Position numbers and translations under genes: made by a program. Positions 33,694 through 42,454 of a stretch of DNA of 49,322 bases are shown in pieces. Each line of letters opens with the position of its first letter. Position 1 is the first letter of the stretch. The DNA lies in NCBI RefSeq assembly GCF_021731785.1, contig NZ_JAKFWS010000011.1:1-49322 (forward strand), read 5' to 3'. The notes below the pieces were generated by a model. The model was not told the origin of the DNA. It saw only the letters and a program-made list of their open reading frames with translations, and did not search any database. Origin of the DNA: Methylocystis sp. (GTDB lineage Bacteria > Pseudomonadota > Alphaproteobacteria > Rhizobiales > Beijerinckiaceae).

Positions 33694-34953
33694 CTGACAG
33701 TTCTCGCGACGCTGGCGCTGTTGGTCGGCGCCGTCGCGGGTCTCGTCTGCGCGCTTTTCCGGCTCGCGCTGCAGCGGGCCGACGTTCTTCGCGCAGCCGC
33801 CATCGATTGGGCGCACGGCCACTCGCTCGCGGGTTTCGTTCTGCTCGTCGGCGCCTGCGCGTTTGCAGCCGTCGCCGCGGCATGGCTGGTTCGGCGGTTT
33901 TCGCCACATGCGTCGGGGAGCGGGATTCCACACGTGGAAGCGGTCTTGCACGGACAGGCGGCGCCGGCGCCTTTTGTCCTTTTGCCGGTGAAATTCGTTG
34001 GCGGATGCCTGGCGATCGGTTCGGGCCTTGCGCTCGGCCGTGAAGGCCCCAGCGTGCAGATGGGAGCGGCGCTCGGCCATCTCTTCGGCGACGCCTTCCG
34101 CCGCGACTGGGCGGATTGCCGCGTTCTGCTGGCGGCGGGCGCGGGCGCGGGCCTGGCGACGGCCTTCAATGCGCCGATGGCCGGCGCGGTTTTCGTGCTG
34201 GAAGAGCTCGTTCAAAAATTCGAGCACAGGATAGCGATCGCCGCGCTGGCGGCGTCCTCGACGGCGATCGCCGTCGCCCATCTCATTCTTGGCGATGCGC
34301 CGGATTTTCAGCTGCCGGCGCTGGCCTATCCCGCGCCGGCGATCGGGCCGATGTTCTTCGTCCTTGGCGTCGTTTGCGGGGCCGTTGCGGTCGCCTACAA
34401 CAGGGCGGTGCTCGCGACGCTGGCTGCAGTGGACCTCATGCGCGGACTGCCGGCGGAGACATGCGCCGCCGCGATCGGCGCGGCGACGGGCGTTATCGCC
34501 TGGTTCGGACCCGAATGCGTCGGCGGCGGCGACAATCTCACCCAGACTGCGCTGCTCGGCGCGCCGCATCTTTTCGTCCTGCCATATCTCCTTCAACTGA
34601 GGTTCTGGTTCGGCGCATTGTCCTATGCGGCGGGAACGCCAGGCGGTCTTTTCGCGCCGCTGCTTGCGCTGGGCGCTCAACTGGGGTTGCTCTATGGCGC
34701 CGGTTGTGGTTTGGCGTTCCCGGACCTTCCCATTCAGCCGCAGGCTTTCGCAGTCGTGGGGATGGCTGCGTTTTTCGCAGGCGTCGTGCGCGCGCCGCTC
34801 ACGGGGCTCGTGCTGGTTACGGAAATGACAGGCAGCGCGCTCCTGCTGCTGCCGATGCTGGCGGCGTGTTTCACCGCCATGCTCATTCCGACGCTCATGG
34901 GCGACGCGCCGCTCTACGAGGCCTTGCGCGCGCGCTTGCGCTTCCTGCGCTGA
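33694..34953 (+). CDS. ClC-family chloride channel or Cl-/H+ antiporter
   Basis: About 420 aa. ClC signatures: SGSGIPHVEAVLHG, GREGPSVQMGAALGHLF (gating Glu) and GTPGGLFAPLLALGAQLGLLYG. The start is unusual: no ATG, GTG or TTG lies between the stop at 33631 and TTG 33721, which would cut the first helix (LTVLATLALLVGAVAGLVCAL). A GGAGGG precedes the CTG at 33694 by 4 bases, so I place a CTG start there. ATG 33633 is out of frame. A frameshift near 33633-33690 is an alternative. No C-terminal CBS domains. Probably an inner-membrane anion transporter for pH or osmotic balance. Confidence 0.8.
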   Translation: MTVLATLALLVGAVAGLVCALFRLALQRADVLRAAAIDWAHGHSLAGFVLLVGACAFAAVAAAWLVRRFSPHASGSGIPHVEAVLHGQAAPAPFVLLPVKFVGGCLAIGSGLALGREGPSVQMGAALGHLFGDAFRRDWADCRVLLAAGAGAGLATAFNAPMAGAVFVLEELVQKFEHRIAIAALAASSTAIAVAHLILGDAPDFQLPALAYPAPAIGPMFFVLGVVCGAVAVAYNRAVLATLAAVDLMRGLPAETCAAAIGAATGVIAWFGPECVGGGDNLTQTALLGAPHLFVLPYLLQLRFWFGALSYAAGTPGGLFAPLLALGAQLGLLYGAGCGLAFPDLPIQPQAFAVVGMAAFFAGVVRAPLTGLVLVTEMTGSALLLLPMLAACFTAMLIPTLMGDAPLYEALRARLRFLR

Positions 34954-35053
34954 TTGAAGAATCAGGAGAATTTCGATGCTGCGAGGATCGAGGGGGGAAG
35001 TAGAAGCAGAGTATATTTATAGAAAAAATGTATTGACGAAAGGTGTGCCCAAA

Positions 35054-36100
35054 ATGGACGCATTGGTCGCAAAAAGGTTTTTTGCGCGTTGGGCGCACCC
35101 GAGACGCCAGCTCGGAAGGCAAAAACTCCGGATCTTCATCCCGACGCGCGACAGCGCCAAATGGGTCGGCATCTTTCTCGACGCCTATCGCGCGATCGGG
35201 GTCGAACCGCTTTATATCGTCGACGCCCGCAGCGCGGACGGGACGCTCAAGCTGCTGCGCGCCAAGGACGCCGATTGCGTCGTCTTCACGCCGAGTGGCG
35301 ACTATGCCGAAGCGGGGATGGTCGAGTTCGGCGCACGCGCGGCGGGCGGCGGATGGCTGCTGCGGCTCGACGACGACGAATTCCCGACCCGCGCCTTGCT
35401 CGACTGGATTAGGAGGGTCGGCCGCAAATCGCTCAATCAGGTCTGGCAGGTCTCCAGACGCGAGCTGTTTTGCGACGAAGCCGGCGCGATCTCCTACAGC
35501 CGGTCTCAGACGCGCTATCCAAACCCATACCGTCGCGACTATCTCCACCCGCAGCCGCGCTTCTTTCACGCCGGCCGGGTGAAGTTTCTCGAAAAGGTCC
35601 ATACGCCGGGATTTGTGGACGCTGAATATTTCGACTTCGCGCCGGAGGAGGCTTTCATCATCCACTGCAATTGCCTGCTGCGAACCCCGGCAGAGCGGCT
35701 CGACAAAATATTGCGTTACGAAGACATCAGGCCAGGATCGTCATTCATGCTCGCCGATGAGTATCTTCCCGAATTGTATTCCAGTTTCGCGCACCATAAC
35801 GCGGGTCGCGATGGCCTCGAAGAATTCGCCGGGCTCTTCGCGGCCCTGCCGATCGCGGCGCGCGGCGCAGGGCTCGAAATTTCCGGCGCGATGGTCGACA
35901 CGCTGACCAGCGAAACCGAAGGCCACCGCCGCCGGATCGACGCCGTTCCGCGCCTGTCTTTCGATTCCGCCGATGATCTTTGGCCGCTCAGATTCACCCC
36001 GCACCCGTTCCGTCGTCGGCTCGCCGAACTGCTTTGCACGCTTGGCGCGCGCCGGATGGGAACGCGAATCTGGAACTATTTGAAGGCTACGCAGCGCTGA
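35054..36100 (+). CDS. Glycosyltransferase family 2-like protein
   Basis: 348 aa. Start MDALVAKRFFARW at 35054, chosen over ATG 34976 because the 78 bases between are AT-rich leader; GAAAGG lies upstream. A GT2-type Rossmann start (LRIFIPTRDSAKWVGIFLDAYRAIGVEPLYIVDARSADGTL), the LLRLDDDEFPTRALLDWI acidic motif that would hold UDP-sugar and metal, then YSRSQTRYPNPYRRDYLHPQPRFFHAG. Likely transfers a sugar in cell-surface or glycolipid synthesis. The acceptor is unknown and there is no sugar operon nearby. Confidence 0.75.
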   Translation: MDALVAKRFFARWAHPRRQLGRQKLRIFIPTRDSAKWVGIFLDAYRAIGVEPLYIVDARSADGTLKLLRAKDADCVVFTPSGDYAEAGMVEFGARAAGGGWLLRLDDDEFPTRALLDWIRRVGRKSLNQVWQVSRRELFCDEAGAISYSRSQTRYPNPYRRDYLHPQPRFFHAGRVKFLEKVHTPGFVDAEYFDFAPEEAFIIHCNCLLRTPAERLDKILRYEDIRPGSSFMLADEYLPELYSSFAHHNAGRDGLEEFAGLFAALPIAARGAGLEISGAMVDTLTSETEGHRRRIDAVPRLSFDSADDLWPLRFTPHPFRRRLAELLCTLGARRMGTRIWNYLKATQR

Positions 36101-36293
36101 AACAAAGCCCCGCCGGCCGGGCCGACCCGCGGCGCGCGATCTTCGGCTGGCGTGGCGACCGCATGGCGTCGCTCTCCACCCGGTCGGCGAACCGCGAGCG
36201 GATCGCGCTCGGCGCGGGCGACAAGCTCGAACAGCGCAAGTCTAGGGGCGCACCTTCAGGGGCGGATGGGCGCGCCATAAAGGAATTGGCCAA

Positions 36294-36378
36294 TGGTGGG
36301 GGAAGTAGGACTCGAACCTACGAAGGCTTAGCCAGCGGATTTACAGTCCGCCCCCTTTGCCGCTCGGGACATTCCCCC
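36294..36378 (-). tRNA. tRNA-Tyr(GTA)
   Basis: Read on the minus strand: acceptor GGGGGAA pairs with TTCCCCC, followed by A and encoded CCA (36294-36296). The anticodon stem-loop GGACTGTAAATCC gives anticodon GTA, and the long variable arm GCTGGCTAAGCC is typical of tRNA-Tyr. T loop TTCGAGT. 85 bases with CCA. Confidence 0.95.
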
Positions 36379-36492
36379 ATCGTCTCGTTTTAAGAGACGG
36401 CGGACGCGTCAGAGCGCGGCCGATGCAGCGGCATATGCGGCCCCAGCCAGCCGGTGTCAACTCCCGCCGCGCTGGCGCGTGGCGAGACGGCC

Positions 36493-36940
36493 TCAGCGGT
36501 TGCGGATCGCGTCGCGAATTTCTTCGAGCAAGACCTCTGTCCGCGGCTGGGACGGCGGCGCCGTCACGGCCGGCTTCTTCAGCCTCTCGAACAGTTGGAT
36601 CACCAAAAATAGAACCCCGGCGATGATGAGAAAATTCACCGCGACAGTTATGAACTGGCCATAGCCGATCACGGCGCCGACCTTCTTGGCTTCGTCATAG
36701 GTCATTTCGCTGTGCACCGCTTTCGACAGCGGCGCGTAGTAATTCGAAAAATCCAGTGGACCGGTTATCGGGTGCTGTCCCCGAAATTAGGACAGCACCT
36801 GTTATCGCCCCGATGATCGGCATAAAAATGTCGCCGACGATCGAATCGACGATCTTGCCGAAGGCGGCGCCGAGATAACGCCGACGGCGAGATCAACGAC
36901 ATTCCCGCGTAGAAATGAAATTTTTGAAATCCTGAAGCAT
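36493..36940 (-). pseudogene. mscL: mscL, large-conductance mechanosensitive channel (broken)
   Basis: The minus strand begins MLQDFKNFIS at 36940, but one extra A just after codon 10 runs it into a TGA. One base is missing in the expected GVIIGAAFG, and a 30-bp palindrome plus a 7-bp duplication sits in the expected AITGGLDFSNYY. The remainder to 36493 (KKVGAVIGYGQFITVAVNFLIIAGVLFLVI and the C-terminal helix) is good MscL. With three lesions the gene is dead. The product is the pressure-release channel that opens on hypo-osmotic shock. The nearby tRNA-Tyr is intact. Confidence 0.85.
36764..36807. mobile_element. 30-bp palindrome with 7-bp target duplication inside mscL
   Basis: GTTATCG occurs at 36764-36770 and 36801-36807. 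Between the copies, 36771-36800 contains GGTGCTGTCC and GGACAGCACC as perfect 10-bp arms around CCGAAATTA. Outside the duplication the mscL reading continues, so this 37-bp block is an insertion. It looks like the abutted ends of an IS left by excision, or a minimal MITE-like unit. The parent element is not identifiable here. Confidence 0.7.
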
Positions 36941-37086
36941 GACAAGCCTCCGAAACTGAGGGATCGCGCCGCCGTTCACGCGAAAGGCGGCGGCCACCGC
37001 AGTTGAGTTTTAGTTCTGAGTCGAGCGCCGCAGCTGACGATCGTTCGCTACAAGTAGCCGTTCCACTGGATCCGTCAATTTAGGCC

Positions 37087-37491
37087 TCAATGCGCGCTGA
37101 GCGACACGAGCCGCGCCAATTCGGCGTCGGAGAAGAGTCGCGAGCGCGTCAGGAATCGCAGGCCGGCGCCATTGTCGAGCGAAAACATCCCGCCTTGCCC
37201 CGGCACCACGTCAATGATGAGCTGCGTGTGCTTCCAATACTCGAATTGCGCCGCCCCGATGTAGAAAGGCGCGCCGCCGATCTCGCCGAGCAGAACGTCG
37301 CTGTCGCCGACGAGGAATTCCCCTTGCGGATAGCACATCGGCGCCGAGCCGTCGCAGCAGCCGCCCGACTGGTGGAAGAGAAGGTCGCCATGTTCGCGGC
37401 GCAGGCGCTCGATCAATTCGAGCGCTGCAGGCGTGGCGAGGACTCTTGCAGGAGAGTCTTCCTTCAATACGCAAACTCCCTCGTCGGTCAT
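37087..37491 (-). CDS. DUF779 protein, next to aldehyde dehydrogenase
   Basis: 134 aa if started at ATG 37491; TTG at 37467 (GGGAG 8 bases before it) is an alternative giving 126 aa. DUF779 features: ATPAALELIERLRREHGDLLFHQSGGCCDGSAPMCYPQGEF and IGAAQFEYWKHTQLIIDVVPG. The GGCCDGS...C cysteines suggest metal or redox binding. It usually sits with an ExaC-like aldehyde dehydrogenase, here upstream on the same strand. The ATG lies inside the end of the intergenic repeat 37488-37594, so the start appears to have been supplied or reshaped by that repeat. Confidence 0.8.
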   Translation of the reverse strand: MTDEGVCVLKEDSPARVLATPAALELIERLRREHGDLLFHQSGGCCDGSAPMCYPQGEFLVGDSDVLLGEIGGAPFYIGAAQFEYWKHTQLIIDVVPGQGGMFSLDNGAGLRFLTRSRLFSDAELARLVSLSAH

Positions 37492-37594
37492 TCCCGACGC
37501 GCGCCATGCGCGCGATCGGGAATCCAGGGCAAGACCAGCCATTCGCGACGCCGCCTCTGGATTTCCGCTCAGGCCATCGGCCTGTCGGGAATGA
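37488..37594. repeat. Palindromic intergenic repeat, copy 1
   Basis: 107 bp bounded by TCATTCCCGA and TCGGGAATGA, which are perfect inverses. Inside, CGATCGGGAATCCAG and CTCTGGATTTCC form a second nested inverted pair. A relative with the same ends lies at 42455-42560. Such TCATTCCCGA-ended elements are common in alphaproteobacterial intergenic regions. This copy lies between the aldehyde dehydrogenase stop and the DUF779 start and overlaps the latter's start codon. Confidence 0.8.
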
Positions 37595-37630
37595 CATTCC
37601 GCGGTGTCCCGCTGGGAAACGACAGCGGCG

Positions 37631-39148
37631 TTAGAAGAACCCCAGCTTCTTTTCGCTGTAGCTCACCAGCATGTTCTTGGTCTGCTGATAGTGATCGAGC
37701 ATCATCTTGTGATTCTCGCGGCCGATGCCGGACTGCTTGTAACCGCCGAACGCCGCATGCGCCGGATAGGCGTGGTAGCAGTTCACCCAGACGCGTCCCG
37801 CCTGGATGGCGCGGCCGAAGCGATAGCAGCGGTTGGCCTCGCGGCTCCACACGCCGGCGCCGAGGCCGTAGAGCGTGTCATTGGCGATGGCGAGCGCCTC
37901 GTCGTCGTCCTTGAAGGTCGTGACCGACACGACGGGGCCGAAGATTTCCTCCTGGAAAACACGCATACGATTGTGCCCCTCAAGCACCGTCGGCTTGACG
38001 TAGAAGCCGCCGGCGAGGTCGCCGGCGAGCCTGTTGCGTTCGCCGCCGGCGAGCACCTTGGCGCCTTCCTGCTTGCCGATGTCGATATAGCTCAAGATTT
38101 TTTCGAGCTGCTCGGAGGAAGCCTGCGCGCCGATCATCGTTTCGGGATCGAGCGGATTGCCCTGCTTGATCTCGCCGACGCGTTTCAACGCGCGCGCCAT
38201 GAAGCGATCGTAGATTTTCTCATGCACCAGTGCGCGGCTCGGGCAGGTGCACACCTCGCCCTGATTGAGCGCGAACATGACGAAGCCCTCGACCGCCTTG
38301 TCGAGATAGTCGTCGTCCTCGCGCGCCACGTCCTCGAAGAAGATGTTGGGCGATTTGCCGCCAAGTTCCAGCGTGACCGGAATGAGGTTCTGACTGGCGT
38401 ATTGCATGATCAGCCGGCCGGTCGTCGTCTCGCCGGTGAAAGCGATCTTGGCGATGCGGCTCGATGAGGCGAGCGGCTTGCCGGCCTCCAGCCCGAAGCC
38501 GTTGACGATGTTGAGCACGCCTTTGGGCAAAAGATCGCCGACAAGCTCCGCCCAGACGAGAATGCTCGCGGGCGTCTGCTCCGCCGGCTTGAGGACGACG
38601 CAATTGCCGGCGGCGAGCGCGGGCGCGAGCTTCCACGCCGCCATCAGGATCGGGAAGTTCCAGGGAATGATCTGGCCGACGACGCCGAGTGGCTCATGAA
38701 AATGATAGGCGACCGTGTCGTGGTCGATTTCGGAAACGCCGCCTTCCTGCGCGCGTATGGCGGCGGCGAAATAGCGAAAGTGATCGATGGCGAGCGGAAT
38801 GTCGGCGGCGGTCGACTCGCGGATCGGCTTGCCATTGTCCCAGGTCTCGGCGGCGGCGAGGAGAGCGAGATTGGCCGCCATCACATCGGAGATGCGGTTG
38901 AGGATATCGGCCCGCTCCGCCGGGCTCGTCTTGGCCCAGGCGTCTTTGGCGGCGTGGGCGGCGTCGAGCGCGGCTTCGACATCGTCCTTGTCGGATCGCG
39001 CAATCTCGCAGACCTTCCCGCCGGTGATCGGCGAGATATTGTCGAAGACCCGGCCGGATTTGGCGTCCGCCCATGCGCCATTGATGAAATTGCCGTAGCG
39101 CGCTTTGAACGGCGGCGTGAGCGCGGCGAAAGTCTCGTGCTTGGTCAT
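37631..39148 (-). CDS. NAD+-dependent aldehyde dehydrogenase (ExaC type)
   Basis: 505 aa. The enzyme oxidises aldehydes, with acetaldehyde most likely by family. Visible: [34 protein letters not shown] (cofactor binding), [30 protein letters not shown] with the general-base Glu, [17 protein letters not shown] with the catalytic Cys, and the C-terminal [25 protein letters not shown]. Length is normal. Upstream of DUF779 on the same strand, with the repeat at 37488-37594 between them. A small ald/DUF779 unit of this kind occurs in many methylotrophs. No pyrroloquinoline quinone alcohol dehydrogenase is near. Confidence 0.9.
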   Translation of the reverse strand: MTKHETFAALTPPFKARYGNFINGAWADAKSGRVFDNISPITGGKVCEIARSDKDDVEAALDAAHAAKDAWAKTSPAERADILNRISDVMAANLALLAAAETWDNGKPIRESTAADIPLAIDHFRYFAAAIRAQEGGVSEIDHDTVAYHFHEPLGVVGQIIPWNFPILMAAWKLAPALAAGNCVVLKPAEQTPASILVWAELVGDLLPKGVLNIVNGFGLEAGKPLASSSRIAKIAFTGETTTGRLIMQYASQNLIPVTLELGGKSPNIFFEDVAREDDDYLDKAVEGFVMFALNQGEVCTCPSRALVHEKIYDRFMARALKRVGEIKQGNPLDPETMIGAQASSEQLEKILSYIDIGKQEGAKVLAGGERNRLAGDLAGGFYVKPTVLEGHNRMRVFQEEIFGPVVSVTTFKDDDEALAIANDTLYGLGAGVWSREANRCYRFGRAIQAGRVWVNCYHAYPAHAAFGGYKQSGIGRENHKMMLDHYQQTKNMLVSYSEKKLGFF

Positions 39149-39241
39149 GGGGCGTTCCTCGCATTTCCGCCGACGGCGGCATTTTTTGGAGAGAAGGTAG
39201 TTGGAGCGCGCCGTTACGCCAAGTGCCCGAGCGAGGACGTC

Positions 39242-39874
39242 TTAGTCGAGACACGCCCGCGCCAGCGCCTGAAACGCCCTAGCGCGATGCGACAGCGCCT
39301 GCGAGCCGTCGCCCGGCAGCGCATGTTTTTCCGCCGACATCATCTCCCCAAAGGTCTTGTCGAGTTTGTCGGGCTTGAAAATCGGATCATAGCCGAAGCC
39401 TTTGTCGCCCTTGGGCGGAAAGACGAGAACGCCGTCGACCCGTCCTTCGAACTGCTCGATATGGCCGTCCGGCCAGACGACGGCGAGCGCGCAGGTAAAA
39501 TGCGCGCGATAGGGGGGCTTGGCGCCGCGCTTCTCAAGCTCGCGTTCGACCCGCGCGCAGGCGGCCTTGAAGTCGCGCGCCCCGCCGGCCCAGCGCGCCG
39601 AATAGACGCCGGGCGCGCCGTCGAGCGCGTCGACGCAAAGACCCGAATCATCGGCGAAAGCCGGGAGCCCCGAGGCCATGGCGGCGGCGCCGGCCTTGAG
39701 CAGCGCATTGCCGGCGAAAGTCGGCTCGGTCTCCTCCGGCTCCGGCAGGCCGAGTTCTCCGGCCGAGACCGCCTTGACGCCATGCGGCTCGAGCAATTGC
39801 CTCAGTTCCCAGAGCTTTCCGGGATTATGCGTCGCGATGACGAGCCTGCCGGCGATCTTGCGCGAATCCATCAT
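39242..39874 (-). CDS. rdgB: RdgB/HAM1 non-canonical purine NTP pyrophosphatase
   Basis: 210 aa. Hydrolyses dITP, XTP and related damaged nucleotides to monophosphates, keeping them out of nucleic acids. Family motifs: [63 protein letters not shown] and [11 protein letters not shown]. Complete. It is transcribed away from the sigma-54-type regulator at 40150, with the 275-bp gap containing the promoters. Confidence 0.93.
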   Translation of the reverse strand: MMDSRKIAGRLVIATHNPGKLWELRQLLEPHGVKAVSAGELGLPEPEETEPTFAGNALLKAGAAAMASGLPAFADDSGLCVDALDGAPGVYSARWAGGARDFKAACARVERELEKRGAKPPYRAHFTCALAVVWPDGHIEQFEGRVDGVLVFPPKGDKGFGYDPIFKPDKLDKTFGEMMSAEKHALPGDGSQALSHRARAFQALARACLD

Positions 39875-40149
39875 GCTTCCCTCCGCCGCGGGCTTTTAGC
39901 GCCCGGCCGGCTTCGCCATAGCGCAGATTTCTCTGCAACTTGCAGCGATTTGTCGCCAGATCGCCAAGATCGTCCGTTCGGACCTTGGACGGCAGGACGG
40001 AAGGCGCTACAAAGTTTCATCTGGGCGTGGTTAACCCCGCCTTTACGATGCTTGGCAACGATTGAGCAGCCGCCGAGACGGTTCCGGGACGCGCCAAGCC
40101 TGACGCGGCGGGTATCGCCGCTCGATCTATCCCGGACGCAAGGGACGAA

Positions 40150-41649
40150 ATGACGTCAACGATTCTCATTGCCGACGACGATCCCGTTCAGCGTCGCCTT
40201 CTTGAAGCCATGACGCGGCGATTTGGTTACGAGGCCGAGACCGTCGAAAGCGGCGAACAGGCTATCGCCCGGCTGACCCAGCACGGGGCCAAGCCCATCG
40301 CGCTGTTGATCTTGGACCTCGTGATGCCCGACCTCGACGGCATGGGCGTGCTCACCCGCATGCGCGATATGAAACTCGCGACGCCGGTGATCGTGCAGAC
40401 GGCCCATGGGTCGATCGAGGCCGTCATCTCCGCGATGCGCGCCGGCGCCCATGACTTCGTGGTCAAGCCGGTCGGCGCCGAGCGCCTGCAGATTTCGATC
40501 AAGAACGCGCTCTCCGCCGACGCGCTCGCCGACGAAGTGCGCCGCATCAGCCGCCGGGCGCAGGGCGCGCTCACCTTCAAGGACCTCGTTTCGCGCAGCG
40601 ACGACATGGCGCGCGTCATTCGGCTCGGCCAGCGCGCCGCGCATTCCTCCATCCCCGTGCTTCTCGAAGGCGAGTCGGGCGTCGGCAAGGAAATTGTCGC
40701 GCGCGCCATCCAGGGCGCGTCGGATCGCAGAGGAAAGCCGTTCATCACCGTCAATTGCGGCGCGCTGCCGGCCAATCTCGTCGAATCGATTCTCTTCGGC
40801 CATGAAAAGGGCGCCTTCACCGGCGCCACCGAGAAGCACCCCGGCAAATTCGTTGAGGCGAACGGCGGGACGCTGTTTCTCGACGAGATCGGCGAATTGC
40901 CGCTCGACATTCAGGTCAAGCTGCTGCGCGCCTTGCAGGAGGGCGAAATCGATCCCGTCGGCGCGAAGCGTCCGATCCGGGTCGATATTCGATTAATCTC
41001 GGCGACTAATCAAAATCTCATCGATCTCGTCAAACGCGGCCTGTTTCGCGAGGATCTTTTCTATCGGCTCAACGTCTTTCCGATCGGCATTCCGCCGCTG
41101 CGCGGGCGCCGCGAGGACATCGCCGATCTCGCCCGGCGCTTTGCGGCGCGCTTCGCCGCCGAAGAAGGCCGCAACATCCGCGGCCTGACGTCGGAAGCGC
41201 TGGCGCTGCTGACGAGCTACGACTGGCCGGGCAACGTCCGCCAGTTGGAGAACGCCGTGTTTCGCGCCGTCGTTCTTGCCGACGGCGACGAGCTGACGGT
41301 CGCCGAATTTCCGCAGATCGCCGCTCATGTTGAAGGATATGAGGTCCGCGTGCCGCCTGCGCCTGCGCCGGGCGCCCTTGGCGCGCCGCGCGAACGCGAG
41401 ATCGTCCGTGTCGAAATCCGCGATCCGAATGCGATGCCGCTGATTGCCGCGAATGGCGAGATGCGCAGGCTAGAAGACATCGAGGCCGCCGCGATCCGCT
41501 TCGCTTTGGCGCATTACCGAGGCCAAATGTCAGAAATCGCGCGGCGGCTCGGCATCGGCCGCTCGACGCTCTATCGAAAAATGAAGGAATATGGGCTGGA
41601 GGAAGAGTCCGAAAGCGACTCGGAGCCATCCGGAACGCTCGTCGCCTAG
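40150..41649 (+). CDS. Sigma-54-dependent response regulator (NtrC family)
   Basis: 499 aa. Receiver domain (residues 1-120) with phospho-acceptor Asp56 (LLILDLVMPDLDG) and the acidic DDD near residue 10. AAA+ domain (about 155-390) with Walker A EGESGVGKE, the sigma-54 contact motif GAFTGA (ALPANLVESILFGHEKGAFTGA), GTLFLDEIGELPLDIQ and the arginine finger region. The C-terminal Fis-type HTH is MSEIARRLGIGRSTLYRKMKEYG. It should activate a sigma-54 promoter when phosphorylated. No sensor kinase gene is adjacent, so the signal is unknown. Confidence 0.9.
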   Translation: MTSTILIADDDPVQRRLLEAMTRRFGYEAETVESGEQAIARLTQHGAKPIALLILDLVMPDLDGMGVLTRMRDMKLATPVIVQTAHGSIEAVISAMRAGAHDFVVKPVGAERLQISIKNALSADALADEVRRISRRAQGALTFKDLVSRSDDMARVIRLGQRAAHSSIPVLLEGESGVGKEIVARAIQGASDRRGKPFITVNCGALPANLVESILFGHEKGAFTGATEKHPGKFVEANGGTLFLDEIGELPLDIQVKLLRALQEGEIDPVGAKRPIRVDIRLISATNQNLIDLVKRGLFREDLFYRLNVFPIGIPPLRGRREDIADLARRFAARFAAEEGRNIRGLTSEALALLTSYDWPGNVRQLENAVFRAVVLADGDELTVAEFPQIAAHVEGYEVRVPPAPAPGALGAPREREIVRVEIRDPNAMPLIAANGEMRRLEDIEAAAIRFALAHYRGQMSEIARRLGIGRSTLYRKMKEYGLEEESESDSEPSGTLVA

Positions 41650-41688
41650 CCGGAGAGCTGGCGCGCCTGTTAGCCATGCGAGGGTTGC

Positions 41689-42165
41689 ATGACGCTGTTT
41701 GATATCGAAGCGACGACAATCGACGGCGCAACAAAGAAGATCGGCGATTACGCCGGCAAGGTCATGCTGATCGTCAATGTCGCGAGCCGCTGCGGCTTCA
41801 CGCCCCAATACGCCGGACTCGAGGCGCTCTACCGCAAATTCGCTGATCGGGGACTCGTGGTGTTGGGTTTCCCGTGCAATCAGTTCGGCGCGCAGGAGCC
41901 GGGCTCGGAGAAGGAGATCGCGTCCTTCTGTTCGGCGAATTACGACGTGACATTCCCGATGTTCGCCAAGATCGACGTCAACGGCGAGAGCGCGCATCCG
42001 CTCTATCGCCTGCTCAAGCGCGAAGCGCCGGGAATTCTCGGATCGGAAGCGATCAAATGGAACTTCACCAAATTCCTTGTCGACCGCGAAGGACGTGTCG
42101 TGAAGCGCTACGCATCGACCGATAAGCCCGAGGAGATCGCCGGGGACGTGGAGGCGCTGTTGTGA
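41689..42165 (+). CDS. Glutathione peroxidase (BtuE-like)
   Basis: 158 aa. Reduces hydroperoxides with a thiol donor. Catalytic residues: Cys35 (NVASRCGFT), Gln in GFPCNQFGAQEPG and Trp in KWNFTKFLVDREG. It has Cys in place of selenocysteine, and no signal peptide. Starts 39 bp after the regulator; the following gene overlaps its stop (GTGA), so the two are coupled. Confidence 0.9.
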   Translation: MTLFDIEATTIDGATKKIGDYAGKVMLIVNVASRCGFTPQYAGLEALYRKFADRGLVVLGFPCNQFGAQEPGSEKEIASFCSANYDVTFPMFAKIDVNGESAHPLYRLLKREAPGILGSEAIKWNFTKFLVDREGRVVKRYASTDKPEEIAGDVEALL

Positions 42166-42443
42166 CCGCCATCGAGACGCGCGTGATCGACGATGGCGAT
42201 CCGCTCGTCTTGGAGGTGAAGGTGCAAGAGGGGGCAGGCGAAACTCGGCATCGCGTCACGCTCTCGCGAAAGGATTTCGAACGGCTGAGCGGCGGCGCCG
42301 GAGCGGAAAGACTGATCGACGCAGCCTTCCGTTTTCTGCTCGACCGCGAAGCGAAGGAGAGCATTCTCGCGCGCTTCGACGTCAGCGTGATTGCGCGATA
42401 TTTCCCGGACTTCGAGCAGAAGCTGCCGCAATATCTCAAGTGA
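42162..42443 (+). CDS. Hypothetical protein coupled to glutathione peroxidase (93 aa)
   Basis: GTG start overlaps the peroxidase stop. Strand-rich N-terminus (VIDDGDPLVLEVKVQEGAGETRHRVTLSRKDFERLSGG), helical middle (ERLIDAAFRFLLDREAKESILARFDVSVIARYFPDFEQKLPQYL). The FDVSVIARYFPDFEQKLP end is a pattern I recall from conserved alphaproteobacterial proteins without a function. Co-transcription suggests an oxidative-stress role, but this is only inference. Confidence 0.65.
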   Translation: MTAIETRVIDDGDPLVLEVKVQEGAGETRHRVTLSRKDFERLSGGAGAERLIDAAFRFLLDREAKESILARFDVSVIARYFPDFEQKLPQYLK

Positions 42444-42454
42444 TGGAGTCAATG

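Noticed and set aside
36381-36492. CGTCTC/GAGACG hairpin between mscL and tRNA-Tyr as a terminator
   Set aside because: Short stem without a T run; position fits but the evidence is too thin to list.
38696-40153. 485-codon plus frame antisense to aldehyde dehydrogenase and rdgB
   Set aside because: Covers two genes with clear family motifs on the other strand; no domain of its own.
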